A DNA stretch of 64,000 nucleotides, from assembly GCF_011068285.1 (NCBI RefSeq), contig NZ_CP049616.1, forward strand, positions 2,460,501 to 2,524,500, read 5' to 3'. Numbering within the stretch: the stretch's first letter is position 1; every line of letters starts with the position of its first letter. Positions 63,304 through 64,000 of the stretch are shown here, piece after piece. This DNA comes from Flagellimonas oceani (GTDB lineage Bacteria; Bacteroidota; Bacteroidia; Flavobacteriales; Flavobacteriaceae). The translations under genes were made by a program, and so were the position numbers. The notes under the pieces are model-generated. The model was not told where the DNA came from, ran no database searches, and was given only the letters and a program-made list of their open reading frames with translations.

Positions 63304-63953
63304 TGTGGCCTTTTTCCAAAAAAAAACCGTTGGAACTTCCCGATTTTTGGTGGGAGTACGAGGCCCATTTCAACGAAAAGCTTCCAGAAGGCGTACACGA
63401 AAATACATTTGTGGTACTGGATACCGAAACCACCGGTTTTAGTTTGACCAAGGACAGAATGCTATGCATCGGCGCCTTGAAACTTTTGGATAACAATATT
63501 GTGGTAAAAGAAAGTTTTGAAGTCTATATCCAACAGGAACATTACGATTCGGAAAGTGCCGAAATACACGGAATCCTTAAGCACAGTAAAAAGAACACCA
63601 TTTCCGAACTTGATGCCCTGAAGCAATTTTTGGTATATGCAAAAAACTACGTGTTGGTTGGGCATCATGTGATGTTCGACGTCAATATGATCAATGCGGC
63701 ACTTAAAAGAAACGGACTTCCTAAACTCAAGAACAAGACGTTGGATACCGAATCGCTCTACATTAGAACCCTTTTGATTTCTTCTGTGGTCCAAAAAAAG
63801 GAAAGGTACTCCTTGGATGACCTAGCCAAAAAATTTAGCATATCAAGAAAAGACAGACATACGGCTCTGGGGGACGCCTTTATTACGGCAATTGCTTTTT
63901 TAAGAACCATTGAAAAACTAAAGCCACAAAAAATGAAGGACCTACTTAGGTAA
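63303..63953 (+). CDS. DnaQ-like 3'-5' exonuclease
   Basis: A 216-residue DEDDh exonuclease. Exo I is FVVLDTETTGF (Asp40, Glu42), Exo II lies in LVGHHVMFDVNMIN, and Exo III is HTALGDAFITA, giving the catalytic His and Asp. It resembles the PolC/DnaQ proofreading group but with no polymerase-binding part seen. Its ATG shares the A of the TAA of the DUF294 gene, so the two are translated in coupling. A role in RNA or DNA turnover tied to the DUF294 partner is inference. The remaining 47 bases of the window show nothing. Confidence 0.93.
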   Translation: MWPFSKKKPLELPDFWWEYEAHFNEKLPEGVHENTFVVLDTETTGFSLTKDRMLCIGALKLLDNNIVVKESFEVYIQQEHYDSESAEIHGILKHSKKNTISELDALKQFLVYAKNYVLVGHHVMFDVNMINAALKRNGLPKLKNKTLDTESLYIRTLLISSVVQKKERYSLDDLAKKFSISRKDRHTALGDAFITAIAFLRTIEKLKPQKMKDLLR

Positions 63954-64000
63954 AGAGGTCCTTCAAAATTTATTGACCAAAAATAATTAAAGACTTTCCT

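Overview
The window is chromosomal DNA of a member of the Flavobacteriaceae (Bacteroidota), most likely a marine Muricauda/Allomuricauda-like organism. The evidence is the gene families (long NusB, PUR/DUF3276 protein, DUF5606, DUF2795, cyclophilin-FKBP fusion, SecA without the zinc-binding tail), the lack of Shine-Dalgarno sites, and many TAnnTTTG promoter elements just upstream of start codons. Gene density is high and both strands are used. I saw no rRNA, tRNA, CRISPR array, insertion sequence or prophage.

Layout. 1-5.6 kb: end of a PduO-type cobalamin adenosyltransferase, a DUF2795 protein, secA and a sensor histidine kinase. 5.6-10.3 kb: a small exported protein with a candidate 31-residue membrane peptide behind it, lipoprotein MsrA, an ECF sigma factor/membrane protein/exported DUF4097-like protein operon, and Ohr. 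10.5-15.9 kb: MeaB, then polyprenyl-phosphate glycosyltransferase, UPF0104-type membrane protein, GT-C glycosyltransferase, PAP2 phosphatase and a small acidic protein, which look like a lipid-linked sugar transfer set. 16-23.4 kb: MATE exporter, MazG, SGNH hydrolase, GH20 hexosaminidase, DUF5606, Def, RuvX and DapD, with two intergenic regions carrying a related dispersed repeat. 23.4-28.3 kb: five surface-polysaccharide genes including glf and a WbbI-like glycosyltransferase, pointing to galactofuranose. 28.3-38 kb: TsaC, CCA/poly(A) polymerase family protein, CtaA, a pRiA4b-ORF3-like protein, a NdpA-like nucleoid protein, an unknown 358-residue protein, an ABC-2 transporter pair and UvrB.

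38-53 kb: Hsp20 with a repeated operator-like site, a TerB-like protein, SucC, a LON-domain protein, LysA, a secreted thioredoxin, GuaB, a HMG-CoA lyase/LysE/PyrD operon, PepT and a Gfo/Idh/MocA oxidoreductase. 53-64 kb: NusB-DUF1573-YajC, an ABC exporter, a PUR protein, redox proteins (thioredoxin-like, 1-Cys peroxiredoxin, DinB-type thiol transferase), a cold shock protein followed by two tandem paralogous 27-28-residue membrane microproteins, a cyclophilin-FKBP fusion, and a cNMP/CBS/DUF294 protein coupled to a DnaQ-like exonuclease.

Functional threads. Envelope biogenesis (SecA, YajC, two glycan clusters, lipoproteins), oxidative and thiol stress (MsrA, Ohr, peroxiredoxin, thioredoxins, bacillithiol-transferase-like protein) and B12-linked acyl-CoA metabolism (PduO, MeaB, HMG-CoA lyase, SucC) recur. 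Most of the window is ordinary core genome. The least explained parts are the tandem microproteins at 59975-60216, the sigma-factor operon at 7177-9734 with its split DUF4097-like protein, the membrane glycosylation set at 11601-15864, and the repeats at 15953-16161 and 18471-18611.
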